The notes beneath the pieces were generated by a model. The model was not told the origin of the DNA. It was given only the letters and a program-made list of their open reading frames with translations, and did no database searches. From contig WLWQ01000001.1 of the NCBI GenBank assembly GCA_012103535.1, positions 496,001 to 560,000 on the forward strand: a DNA stretch of 64,000 nucleotides, given 5' to 3'. The position numbers were made by a program, and so were the translations under genes. Shown piece by piece: positions 39,667 to 49,109 of the stretch (positions are counted from its first letter, which is position 1; the number at the start of each line of letters is the position of its first letter). Source of the DNA: Pseudomonadales bacterium (GTDB lineage: Bacteria > Pseudomonadota > Gammaproteobacteria > Pseudomonadales > Pseudohongiellaceae).

Positions 39667-41340
39667 TTAGTTTTCCATCGAAGGACCGCCACTTAGCGCG
39701 TCGAATCTTTGCGAGAGATTTTTGTAACGAGCAAAATGACGGCTGTCTTCTTGAAGCTCACCAATGCACTCCAGACATTGTTCGCTTTGTTTCTTGAAGG
39801 ATTTAGTGACTTTTTCCGTTTCCATGTAACGCAATAATGCCTGTGTGAGGTTCAGATTAACCACAACGCTCTTCGGTGAAAGCCGCGATGCTTCTGAGAA
39901 AATCTTAATCGAATCTTCAAGCTTGTCATTCTCGTAGAGCTCGGCGCCCTGCTCGTTTAGCTCACTCGCACGCCCACCTAATTCACCTGCTTTAGAGTTT
40001 GCAACCAGGGTGCGGATGTGCAGTTTCCGTGTTTCTTTCACATCATCTCGATTTAGAAGCCCAAGCAATATTCTATGGGCCTTTTCTTCATCACCGAGAG
40101 CTAATAGCGTTTGACCCATATCGAACAGGGCACTGGCGCTTAACAAATCTATCTCAATTCGATCTCCAGATTCGATCTCAGACATTACTGACAATGCGCG
40201 TTCCGGATTCTGCTGATTTAGATATAACCTAACGTTAACCAAATCTTTTCGAGTTTCAGTTTCTTCTTTAGGTTCGAAACGGTCATCCAGTTCCGCTAAT
40301 ACCTTGTGGGCTTCAACAGCCTTGGTGGAATCGTAGCGAGACAAGTCGCCATCCATACTATCTGTAATAGCGCTAGCCAGTTTGAAGTAACCGTCTGGAG
40401 ATTCTTCAATAGAGTGTTTAGCCGAGCGTAGAGCACTGCGATAAGCCTTGCTGGCAAATTCAAAATCCTCATTGATGGCGCAAATGTCGCCAAGAGAATT
40501 CTGTCGAGCTACAGAATTGGGAGACAGTTTTGCGGCATGAGAAAGATGCACCTGAACTTCTTTCAGATTGTTGAGTTTTTCATGACATACAGCCAGCAAG
40601 TCGTAAGCCGGAACACAATTCGTATTGAGCACGAGCACCTGCTGCAGTTCATCGATAGCCTTTTCATATTCTTCGAGATGAATATAAGTTTTGGCTAATC
40701 CCAACAAAGCCCAATCGAGTACTCTTTTTTTCAAAAACCCCTTATAGACAGCTTTTGCATCATTGTATTGTTTAAGCTTTACATGTAGCTCGGCAGCTGT
40801 TTTCAAACACCAGGAATGATGACGCGGATGTCGTTCAGCGGATTCATGACAGTATACAATTGCCTTTTCAAGATCACCCTCTTCGATGCAGGTGTTTATA
40901 TCCATCAAGCAGGTTTGCTTATCCATTAGACGATCGAGCTTGCGGCGCAATACTGCTTCATTAAACGGCTTAGCTATATAACCTTCCGGCTCCGACTCGA
41001 TTGCACCCAGCACCACTTCGCGACTGGTTTCCGCAGTAATCATGATGAATATACAGTCGTGGCGAACCTGCTTGTAATGTCTTAATTCTTGCAGTAATTG
41101 TTGGCCGTTCTTACCTTCGCCCATATTGTAGTCACAGAAAATAATGTCGAAACTATGGTCGGCACAAAGTGCAATAGCGTCTTTGGGGTTTTGCGCTAAC
41201 TCGATATTGGCAAAACCGATGCCCTGGAGGGCTTTGCGCATGAACTGAAGGTGTTGATCGAAATCGTCGACGACAAGCACGTATTTGTTGCCGTAATCTA
41301 TCCTAGAAAGCGGTTGACTCGAATTGCTCACTTTGTCCAC
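39667..41340 (-). CDS. Response regulator with receiver domain and TPR array
   Basis: 557 aa. The receiver domain (about 17-140) has VLVVDDFDQHL, the phospho-acceptor Asp near residue 70 (IIFCDYNMGEG), the Thr in MITAETSRE and Lys in YIAKPFNEA. Residues about 150-540 hold helical pairs typical of TPRs (LKTAAELHVKLKQYNDAKAVY, ALLGLAKTYIHLEEYEKAID, AYDLLAVCHEKLNNLKEV). There is no DNA-binding domain, so output is by protein contact. It is translated with the following histidine kinase. Receiver-TPR proteins of this kind exist in marine gammaproteobacteria and in Pseudomonas, but I cannot assign a pathway. An AT-rich, gene-free gap of 140 bases precedes it. Confidence 0.82.
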   Translation of the reverse strand: MDKVSNSSQPLSRIDYGNKYVLVVDDFDQHLQFMRKALQGIGFANIELAQNPKDAIALCADHSFDIIFCDYNMGEGKNGQQLLQELRHYKQVRHDCIFIMITAETSREVVLGAIESEPEGYIAKPFNEAVLRRKLDRLMDKQTCLMDINTCIEEGDLEKAIVYCHESAERHPRHHSWCLKTAAELHVKLKQYNDAKAVYKGFLKKRVLDWALLGLAKTYIHLEEYEKAIDELQQVLVLNTNCVPAYDLLAVCHEKLNNLKEVQVHLSHAAKLSPNSVARQNSLGDICAINEDFEFASKAYRSALRSAKHSIEESPDGYFKLASAITDSMDGDLSRYDSTKAVEAHKVLAELDDRFEPKEETETRKDLVNVRLYLNQQNPERALSVMSEIESGDRIEIDLLSASALFDMGQTLLALGDEEKAHRILLGLLNRDDVKETRKLHIRTLVANSKAGELGGRASELNEQGAELYENDKLEDSIKIFSEASRLSPKSVVVNLNLTQALLRYMETEKVTKSFKKQSEQCLECIGELQEDSRHFARYKNLSQRFDALSGGPSMEN

Positions 41341-41480
41341 TACCCTGTGTTACTTAGACAATGAATCTATTCCATAAGACTAGTACAGTTTTCCGAGTCA
41401 CAGAGGAATTCTCAGTCTGTAAATAGACTGGAACTGAAGGAAAAAGTGGCGAGATATAAAAATCAGTTATCGGTAAGAAT

Positions 41481-42473
41481 TTACTGATTCATTTTCATTT
41501 TTAAGGTTGTATGGGAAATACCCCCAAACCCGGCTGCAATCACTGTATTTTTTTCATTGATCGCAGGTTCAGAAGCTGAATCACTCAATTGGAATTGGGA
41601 ACAACCGAGCTTTTTGCTATGTAAGATCGCGTTCCAGATCGAACTATGCAGCATTGGTCGATCTGGACAATTGGACAATGCGGAGCCTGTCAAATAGTGA
41701 CAAGTGTTCTCCGTGTAAGCGAACAGACTACTGGCAACGAGCTGCCCCTGCAGTCGACTCTGTACCAGAAAAGCCGAACCATGCTTCACTAATTCTTCAT
41801 AGGTGCGCCACAAGGCGCGGTCGGGTTGCTGTGGGATCGTCTCAACTAAATGCAAGGACTGCAAAAATTGTGATGCAGTCTGATTAAACAACTCACCACA
41901 AATAATTTCGGTTCTCAGATGATCGAGCCCCCAACGAATATATCCTCGGTAAGTTTTTTTAACGTTCCTAAGTAGCTCCCGGTTCGAACTATTCAAATCC
42001 AAGACTTGCGTGGGATGAATAGTTGGTTGCGCACCATGCTCAAGTAGCACTTGCGACACTGGCGACATGATTCCGCAGCTCACTGGATCTAGATAGGCAA
42101 GCGAGTCAGGCTGCAGCTCCTCAATTAGATAACTAATATGTTCCTGTAATAAGCGAATTGCTTCGGGTTGGAAGTTATTGGATGGCTGCACCAGCGTTTT
42201 CTTATTTACATGGGTTGCGGCATCTAGTCCGAAATAGCCCATGTGTTTCTTACCACTTTCATCTGTATGCAGAGTAAGACTGCAACCAAACACTGGTTGT
42301 TCTTCCGAGACTACGAGAAAGGAACGGTCTGTAAACTGAGAATTGGTCGTTTTTTCCGGACGGTCAAATTTTTGCAGCGCATAGAGAGGATGTTGCAGAG
42401 GATCATTGGCAAACAAGGTAGTCCAATAATTCGCAAATTTTGAATCTGTAGATTCAATTACTGTATGCATCAT
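41481..42473 (-). CDS. FemAB/GNAT-like acyltransferase in the flagellar island
   Basis: 330 aa, cytoplasmic, without membrane segments. N-terminal half: LVVSEEQPVFGCSLTLH. The C-terminal half (about 185-325) has the typical FemAB-like order of GSAFLVQSRLQGQLVASSLFAY, CHYLTGSALSNCPDRPMLHSS (shown in part) and KKLGCSQFQLSD, where Gly-rich and D residues mimic the GNAT-like acyl donor site. It is the family that includes peptidoglycan aminoacyl-transferases and sugar N-acyltransferases. Because it lies next to a nucleotidyltransferase-like gene at the place where Pseudomonas carries flagellin glycosylation genes, a role in sugar or flagellin modification is suggested, but not shown. ATG 42473 or 42470 are possible, with AAGGAG directly upstream favouring 42470. 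Confidence 0.68.
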   Translation of the reverse strand: MMHTVIESTDSKFANYWTTLFANDPLQHPLYALQKFDRPEKTTNSQFTDRSFLVVSEEQPVFGCSLTLHTDESGKKHMGYFGLDAATHVNKKTLVQPSNNFQPEAIRLLQEHISYLIEELQPDSLAYLDPVSCGIMSPVSQVLLEHGAQPTIHPTQVLDLNSSNRELLRNVKKTYRGYIRWGLDHLRTEIICGELFNQTASQFLQSLHLVETIPQQPDRALWRTYEELVKHGSAFLVQSRLQGQLVASSLFAYTENTCHYLTGSALSNCPDRPMLHSSIWNAILHSKKLGCSQFQLSDSASEPAINEKNTVIAAGFGGISHTTLKMKMNQ

Positions 42474-42807
42474 GCTCCTTCTCTTTCTCGCCGGATCGCG
42501 TCCTGCTTTATACGGGAATTCAGACTATAAGTCTGATCACCAATCAAAATCTATTCTCAAATTGATCCCACAGAATCTGTGTCATATAAATTGCCGACTA
42601 ATCGTAGACTTAACAACGACATAGCAAATCTGTGATGGTGGATTGTAAGCATGGTATTGAATTGCAAAAAAGTCGAATTTTTTTGGGGTTTTTCTGGGAA
42701 AAAATCAGTGCTTAGTTGCTTCTTCAAAAGCGAATTCTTGGACTTAAAAAAGGCTAAAACGCGAACATTGAACTACATTAAAAGAATAAACCGGTGAGGA
42801 AAGCTAG
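42474..42807. other. Divergent intergenic region, FemAB-like and SpsF-like genes
   Basis: 334 bases, AT-rich. It contains the Shine-Dalgarno of both genes and a TGGTATTGAATTGCA run (42652-42666) that resembles a sigma-54 site but has GG and GC only 11 bases apart. No gene and no hairpin terminator seen. Confidence 0.5.
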
Positions 42808-43404
42808 ATGGAAGTGATAGCCGTAGCTCAGCTCGATCGATTGATTTGTAAGATCGAACGAATGGATTCCCGTAAATCATTGGAAGTTCTGCTAAATCAG
42901 ACCACACTGCTAAAGCAATGTCACAACGTTGATCATTGGGTGTTTATGGCAGATGTAGAGGGAATCAAGCGTGTACCACCGCAGATTCAAGACTTTCTAG
43001 GGATCAAACTCGTTACCAGCCTTAAAGGCGATCCCCTGGATGAGTTCTATCAAGCGGCATCGATTCCACGACGTAAATCCGAGTCACCATTCTTTAATCC
43101 CACCGTAGTTCGTGTGATTCCTGGAGCCAATGAACCCGATCCCGATTTGATTGATGCGATGATCGAAAACCATCGTGATCGTGGCTTGGATTATTGCCGC
43201 AGCGAAGCGTCAGACGACGGTCTTAATCCCTTCATCGAGCTAATGAGCTTCAGCTCTTTGGATGAAGCCTGGCGAGAAGCCTTGCTGCCGGATGACAGAG
43301 AGAACATCACACCGTACATATATCGCCAACATCAAAGATTAAATGTGGGAACTTATCGATTACAGGATAGCCAAGCCCAAGGTTTTCAATCTCTATTGGC
43401 ATAA
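42808..43404 (+). CDS. Degenerate SpsF-like cytidylyltransferase-fold protein
   Basis: 198 aa. It keeps the overall order of SpsF/NeuA-type nucleotidyltransferases (COG1861), with TSLKGDPLDEFYQAASI where the family has a G-x-x-x-D-x-x-x-x-F/R-Y-x-A block, RVIPGANEPDPDLIDAMIEN where it has R-x-T-G-D-C-P-x-x-D-P-x-x-I-D, and DDRENITPYIYRQHQRLNV where it has REHVTPYIY. The nucleotide-binding N-terminal motif R-M-G-S-T-R-L-P-G-K is replaced by a sequence (AVAQLDRLICKIERMDSRKS) with no phosphate loop, and D-C is lost from the metal motif (IPGANE). It may thus be a non-catalytic homologue with a structural or regulatory job. GAGGAAAG precedes ATG 42808. The neighbour is a FliT-like chaperone 40 bases downstream. 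Confidence 0.6.
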   Translation: MEVIAVAQLDRLICKIERMDSRKSLEVLLNQTTLLKQCHNVDHWVFMADVEGIKRVPPQIQDFLGIKLVTSLKGDPLDEFYQAASIPRRKSESPFFNPTVVRVIPGANEPDPDLIDAMIENHRDRGLDYCRSEASDDGLNPFIELMSFSSLDEAWREALLPDDRENITPYIYRQHQRLNVGTYRLQDSQAQGFQSLLA

Positions 43405-43444
43405 CAGCACATACTTTTAGACTAACAAGGAAGATTTCACTCCG

Positions 43445-43768
43445 ATGGATTCGGCACCGAACGACAGAGCTAAAATTTGGCAAGATATACTTATTTCCTC
43501 TCAACAAATGGAAGAAGTGGCGCAAAAAAATGAGTGGCAAAAACTCACCCGTCTAATCGCGTCAAGACAGAAATTGTTAAATCAGTTTTTCAGTGAGCCC
43601 GTAGCGCGAAATCAAGTTCGTAACCTGGAAAAAATTCGTGCAGACATCAAAATAATCCTTGAGCACGACGAGCGTACCCGCAAACTTTCCGAAGCAAACA
43701 ACTCCACCCTTCTTAAAGGTATTCGAGCTCTCAACAAGGGCAAACTTGCCGCAAAGAGCTATCAGTGA
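43445..43768 (+). CDS. FliT-like flagellar export chaperone
   Basis: 107 aa, mostly helical. It shows the FliT outline: an early helix WQDILISSQQMEEVAQKNEW, where W near residue 32 and WQKLTRLIASRQKLLNQFF are typical, then an ILEHDERTRKLSEAN helix and a C-terminal KGKLAAKSY with an aromatic end. FliT chaperones bind FliD and keep it unassembled. Here the FliD is giant, but the contact is to the FliD C-terminal end, which is normal. The sequence is diverged, so a general flagellar chaperone or FlgN-like protein remains possible. It follows the SpsF-like gene and converges with flgL. Confidence 0.68.
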   Translation: MDSAPNDRAKIWQDILISSQQMEEVAQKNEWQKLTRLIASRQKLLNQFFSEPVARNQVRNLEKIRADIKIILEHDERTRKLSEANNSTLLKGIRALNKGKLAAKSYQ

Positions 43769-43804
43769 GATAGCCCTGCATCGATTCTGGACTATCGCCC
43801 CAAT

Positions 43805-45052
43805 TTAACGAAGAAAATTGAACAGGGATAGACCACTGACCCTGGCAAAGCTCGCTTGCGCGGCCTCAAGAATGAAAGTTTCCTGGCTCAGTTGACTCAC
43901 CGCTTCGGCAAAATCTAAATCCTGCAGCTCGGCGAGGGAACTTTGTGTCGCCAATCTAATGTCCTCATTCGTAGTTTTGATATTGTCTACAAGACTAAGA
44001 CGAGCCCCAACAGATGATTGCCCTTCTAGCAAGTTTGTCTGCGCAGTATCGAGATTACCTAATGCGACGGCTATATTCTCAGTAAGCAATGCCCGATCCT
44101 CTGACGAATCGGTAAGTGTCTTTAGCTGGGAACTAAATTCTTCTAAAGTTGAAAGAAGTCCCTTCTTATTCGTAGAAGAAACCATAAACGTATCACCCGC
44201 CGCCGGTGCACCGCTTATTCTTACGCCGGCACCAGCAAACTGAATGAGCTCTCCGGATTGAAAAGCTATATTTTCTTTGAGTACGCGCCCGTCAGAAACT
44301 TGCTTAATGGTATAAGTCAGTGCTGGGGGAGACACTTCGTCTAATGGCCTGAATTCAATTACCACATCCTCAGGATAGAAGGCATCAAACTGTTCCTGAT
44401 CCAACACCACTGCTGAGCCAATTGAGGAGGGCGGGATGGCACTATTGCGTGGATTAGCCCGCACCGAAAGTGTATTCACTGCACTAGGAATATCTTCGAA
44501 CAAGCGTTTTCCAGAATCATTTGCGGTAACGAAACTACTAGGACCGAGCTGAATTGTTCGCTGTCCCTCATCGCCTCGATACTGGTATCTTCCATCCGCG
44601 TTCTTCGTATAGGGTTGCTCGCCGGCCTGTAATCCGGCAAAGACAAAATTGCCATTACCATCCCGGCTGTTCATTGCCGTAACCATTGACTCGACGATTC
44701 CGTCAATCTCAATTGCAACGAATCTTCGCTGTTCTGCGTCGATGGCACCATCCCCAGCTTGAATAACGAGTTCCTGTGCTCGCTGTAAGAGTTCGTTGAT
44801 GTTCGACAAAGCAACATCTTCTCGTTCTAAACGATTCTGTAAGTTATTGGCATTGTTGTTATACAAGGCGTTCAACTCGAGCTCTTGAGTAAGTTGAAAA
44901 ATTCGGGTTGCAGCTACTGGATCGTCGCCGGGAGTTAACACTCTTTTTCCGGTTGCGATCTGCTGTTGAGTTTTGTTCACGCTGGACTGGACGTCCAGCA
45001 GGCTGTTTAAACCCTGATTATGTATTTGAATTGTTGAAAATCTAACGGACAT
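43805..45052 (-). CDS. flgL: Hook-filament junction protein FlgL
   Basis: 415 aa. N-terminus MSVRFSTIQIHNQGLNSLLD then QQIATGKRVLTPGDDPVAATR, and C-terminus ESLSQETFILEAAQASFARVS-like (LSQETFILEAAQASFARVSG), both matching FlgL. The middle has a modest beta-rich domain, with none of the large repeat insertion of its neighbours. It lies 16 bases after the flgK 3' part. Length is within the family range (about 300-440). It is the last gene of the flgB-L operon. Confidence 0.95.
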   Translation of the reverse strand: MSVRFSTIQIHNQGLNSLLDVQSSVNKTQQQIATGKRVLTPGDDPVAATRIFQLTQELELNALYNNNANNLQNRLEREDVALSNINELLQRAQELVIQAGDGAIDAEQRRFVAIEIDGIVESMVTAMNSRDGNGNFVFAGLQAGEQPYTKNADGRYQYRGDEGQRTIQLGPSSFVTANDSGKRLFEDIPSAVNTLSVRANPRNSAIPPSSIGSAVVLDQEQFDAFYPEDVVIEFRPLDEVSPPALTYTIKQVSDGRVLKENIAFQSGELIQFAGAGVRISGAPAAGDTFMVSSTNKKGLLSTLEEFSSQLKTLTDSSEDRALLTENIAVALGNLDTAQTNLLEGQSSVGARLSLVDNIKTTNEDIRLATQSSLAELQDLDFAEAVSQLSQETFILEAAQASFARVSGLSLFNFLR

Positions 45053-45068
45053 AATTCATTCCCACTCT

Positions 45069-47594
45069 TTACAAATTCAGAATCGCATCGAATAAGTCAC
45101 GCGCAATCGATATAAGTTGGGCAGATGCATTGTAATGTTGTTCGAACTTAATCAAGTTCGCTGCCTCTTCATCGATATTTACACCTGCAACAGATTGCAA
45201 CGCTGCTTCCGATTGACGTAGTAAACTTTCACTAGCTTCCTGGCTGATTCTCGACTGATTGGTCAAAATTCCAATTTCTTCTACCATCTGCCCGTAGGCA
45301 CTTAGCAATCCCAAATTGCCATTTGAAAGTATCTGTTTATTGCTTAGCGCCACCATGGCATGGGCGTTGGTATTATCTGTGGAGCCATCAGTATTGAAAT
45401 CGATTAAAAAAGTATCTCCAGTTACTGGTAGCCCATTACCACCGAGACCGCTGTTAAGAAAAATCTGGTATCCCGTGTAGTTGTCAATGGCCTCTGGTTC
45501 AGATCCAAACAAACCATCTTCACGACTACTAGCCAAAGTGGTATTCGCAGCTAACTGCACATCAATACTGCCGCCAACTGTAGCAACTGAAGTAAATAAC
45601 TCGCCATGATCGGTACCGGGAAAGATCATGCCGTAACTTCCATTAACATCTGTTATGCTAATTTGTGATGTTTCCCCATGCGTGGAAGATAAAATAGTCA
45701 GGAAACCAGACTCATTAATACCTACTTGCACTGGATCCAGGCCTGCAGCGACCAGGCTCGTATTGATTGCGTTTCTAACTATATTTACTACCCCTGCACC
45801 CCCTTGCTCTGAGCCAACAGAAGTACCGGTTACTGGAAATACGTTGGTAGATACATCTCCAGTTGGATTTGAAACTGTGATTGAAGTAGACAATCCTGCG
45901 TCGACAGTAGTAAGCGTCATTTGATTCGACCCATTCATCCCAACTGTAACGATGTTCGGTCCAAGTGTTGCATCAATCTGTTGTTGAAAAAGATCAACGA
46001 TTCCTTGTGGTGCCGAACTGAATGGTGTTGGTGCCAAGGTTGTATCGACACCAGACACATCAATAAATGCCGTTGGGTATCCCGCCACCGTCAGCTCAAA
46101 AGAATTTGGTAGAGCGGTTAAATTTACCCCACCGGAAATATCAACGGTGTTGGTAAAGGTTGCTGGAATCCCAGTCTGACCAATTAGCGTTACTTGTACC
46201 GGTGGATTTCCATCTACTGCCAACATGAAATCGTGCGGTCCGTTGATATCAAAATTGACGCCTGCGTTCACATCGGCCGCACCCGTGACGGTAGCCTGGG
46301 TACCGGTTAGCTGCGCACCTGTTGCTGTGCCATTTATGACAACATTCTGAGTTCCTACTGCAGCAGTAACGCTGATACTGGCATCAGGCCCAACGTCGGT
46401 AGAGACAAATTGAATCGCGCCGGTAGTATCCAGCTCTGCCCTTACTATTCCGGCTAGACCAGTTGGCCCAATGGAAGCTGTGATCTGAGTATTAATAGCA
46501 GCGACAATTGCCGGACCGGATCCAGCCGAGTAATTTTGGTTCAAGATGATTGAATCATTGAAAACTCCGTTCACTGCAAGACTGAAGGTGCCATTAACTC
46601 CGGTAAAATCGAATGGATCAATAGTCGCGATGCCGCCACCAAGTATTGCAGGCTGATCACCCAAATCCGGGCCTGAAACCACCAAAGGCGAAATTCCCAG
46701 CAAATCATCCTGGCTTACATTACTGATATTAATTTTACGCGTAGGATCCATCGCTTCGAGAATGATTGTCCCTCTTTCACTGCGAGTAACTCTAACCACG
46801 CCTGCACCTAATGCCGAATCAATATCCGCCTGTAGTGCCGACTCAACATCGATGTGATTCACAGAACCTGGAGTTAGGGTAACTGTAGTGGATCCAAAGC
46901 CTAAATCGATATCGAAACTGCTGTTTACCGGTGCATCGTAACCCGCACTGAGATCTGCTTTGCCTATGATGTTGCGCAGATCGCCATCTCTCAATTTGAT
47001 TGAATCACCACCATTACCTGTCACCTCAACGGTGAGATCGACTCCAGTCGATGAGCGTATGGTGAGCGTTTCTCCATCGCTGCTTGCGGTGATTCCCATT
47101 TCCTGCAATACCGAACTTAAATTAATACTATCTCTCAAAAAATCGGCGTCTGGAGGGTCAGGTATCTCTCTATTTTGAGTAAGCAAGTCGCTAGCGAGAT
47201 CGACGCCGTTTAGCAATACATTCAGAGGTAAGCCGCTACCGTCAGAGGTAAAATCATAAAGTTGTAACTGACTCGACGCAATAGCGGTTACACCATCAAG
47301 AGCAGAAAGTTGAGCCGCCAGAGTACTAGCACTTTGATTGAGAGAGGTCTCTAATGTCGACTCAGTCGAATAGCCGGAAATAGGATCGGTTCGTGTGATG
47401 GAAATGACTTCATCGAGATAACCATTACTAAACTCCAAGAGACGTGCTATGCCGCTGCCAGATTTCAAACTACTAAGCGTTGTTCCACCTACTTCATCTG
47501 GAAACACCGCGTTGAGCGCACCTGGCACAAAAGACCGGTTATTCAATGGCGGATGTAGCGAAACAGGATTAGCTGGATCACTGTAATCAAGCAC
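45069..47594 (-). pseudogene. flgK: FlgK, 3' part after frameshift (841-codon open frame)
   Basis: The distal part of hook-filament junction protein FlgK, from GTG-like codon 47594 to 45069. Its natural reading frame can be followed up to the repeat tract at 47617-47630, where it should join the 5' part. It ends with the conserved FlgK C-terminus (SISRDLFDAILNL-like: NASAQLISIARDLFDAILNL). The centre is filled with beta-rich units of the type seen in FlgE and FliD (for example GTFSLAVNGVFNDSIILNQN followed by YSAGSGP, near 46590, and HDFMLAVDGNPPVQVTL near 46230), about four copies. The repaired FlgK would be about 1341 aa versus a usual 550-680. Restart at GTG 47594 would give a protein without the N-terminal export region. 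Confidence 0.85.
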
Positions 47595-49099
47595 GTCATA
47601 AGTAGAAGGTGAAGTGAATTTAATTTAATTATTACTGGCGGATTGAGTTGTCCAGGAATCGTATTGAAACTCGGTGTATTTACATCAGATACTAGTGTCG
47701 AAGCAATAAATGCCCCACCTTGATTTCCAATTCCAGTTTCCGTGCGGATTGGAGAAGCAAGGGCAAATGCTTCCGGTCTGTTCACCAGCACATCTAGATT
47801 GCTGATCACACCTCTAATGGGCTGAATCATATAATTGTCGCCAGCCTGAAAACTGCCACTTTTAAAATTAATAGTAAATCCATCAACGGAAATCTGATCG
47901 GGCAACTTTCCTCCCAAGATACCTTGACTAACCAACGTGTTATCTTCAGGGCGCACCAGGGAAAAGCGCTTACCAGGTCCAGGGAAAACTAGTTTGTAGT
48001 CGCTGGTTGTAAGCTGTGAAAGATCATCGATGTCGACAGAGAGCTGTCTGTCAGCGGGTAGGGGATTTCTTGCATCAACCCGCACTCGGTTGTTACTCAA
48101 CACCGGATCATTAATGTCAGTAAAAATACTATTGCCCAGGTTTCCTTCCAGATCCACTCCCAATAATTGCTGCCGATTGATTGAATCTGTTAGCGCGAGC
48201 GCAATTCGACCTAAAGCGTTTAATGCCGGATCCAATGCTTCTTTGCGAAATCGCAGCACACCGCCTACTTCCCCGCCGGTTATTTGCGAGGTTACTGCCT
48301 GGGGTTTGTTGTTTATCATAAAAGCCAGATCGGCTCGTGATGGATCTTGCAGCCCATCAATAGCAACTAACTCTGCCGGTTGTGGACCAATAACCAAGCC
48401 CTGACCTTCACCAATAAACACGCTCATGGAAAGATCAGAATGTATCGTTGTGTTCACATCAACGATCTCTGCGAGCTCGTTGAGCAATTGATCTCGCCGA
48501 TCTAACAGATCATTCGGCATAGCGCCATTAGCCAAGCCATCAGATGCCGATATTGACCGATTAAGTTCAGCGATTTCGGTTCCGATAGTTGTAATCCGTC
48601 TTGCATAGGAATCTAACTGACTATTTAGTGCTTCATTCTGATTTAATATTTTTGTCTCGGCTGATCCGAACCTGTCCAGCATTAAGCTCGTTTGCGTAAG
48701 CAGTAGTTGCCTGCTTTCTAATCCAGAAGGATTGTTAGCGACGCCGTTAAGGGCTTCAAAAAAATCTTCCATGCTGGCGGCAATACTGGTGGAAGGATCC
48801 GCCAATAAATTATCGATCTGGCTCACATTGGCCAGGTATTGCTCAAATTCACCGAGCACCGAAAGGTCATTTGTTACCTGGTCGATGAGGTATTGTTGCG
48901 TGTTACGAAAAATGGAACTTACGGTGACACCGGATCCGACGTAACCTACACCATTGAATTGAGGCAGGGTCGTCTCAGACGAAACCGACTGCCGGCTATA
49001 ACCTTCGGTATTGGCATTGACAATGTTCTGGCCAGCGATAGAGAGCGCTAGCTGACTAAGCTTTAAACCGGAAACCGCTGTATTAATTAATCCTGCCAA
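47543..49099 (-). pseudogene. flgK: FlgK, 5' part before frameshift (518 codons)
   Basis: N-terminal part of FlgK: MAGLINTAVSGLKLSQLALS, IAGQNIVNANTEGYSRQSVS, and coiled-coil DQVTNDLSVLGEFEQYLANV. The reading frame is normal until about residue 493 (PGQLNPPVIIK), then runs out of frame into LNSLHLLLMTC and ends at 47543. If the second 5-base copy of the AATTT tract is dropped, the next residues become FTSPSTYDVLDYSDPANPV, an ordinary FlgK continuation, and the frame merges with the 3' part. The offset between frames is 2 modulo 3, consistent with 5 extra bases (or 2 extra, or 1 missing). It overlaps the 3' frame by 52 bases. Confidence 0.88.
47617..47630. repeat. AATTT pentamer tract at the flgK frameshift
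   Basis: AATTT-AATTT-AATT (47617-47630): 2.8 copies of a 5-base unit. On the coding strand this reads AATTAAATTAAATT. Two copies instead of three would be in frame. Such short repeats are prone to slipped-strand mispairing. Confidence 0.85.
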
Positions 49100-49109
49100 G
49101 ATCTACTCC

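Noticed and set aside
42652..42666. TGGTATTGAATTGCA resembling a sigma-54 promoter upstream of the SpsF-like gene
   Set aside because: GG and GC elements are 11 bases apart, one short of the required 12, and the -24 lacks C-A-C.
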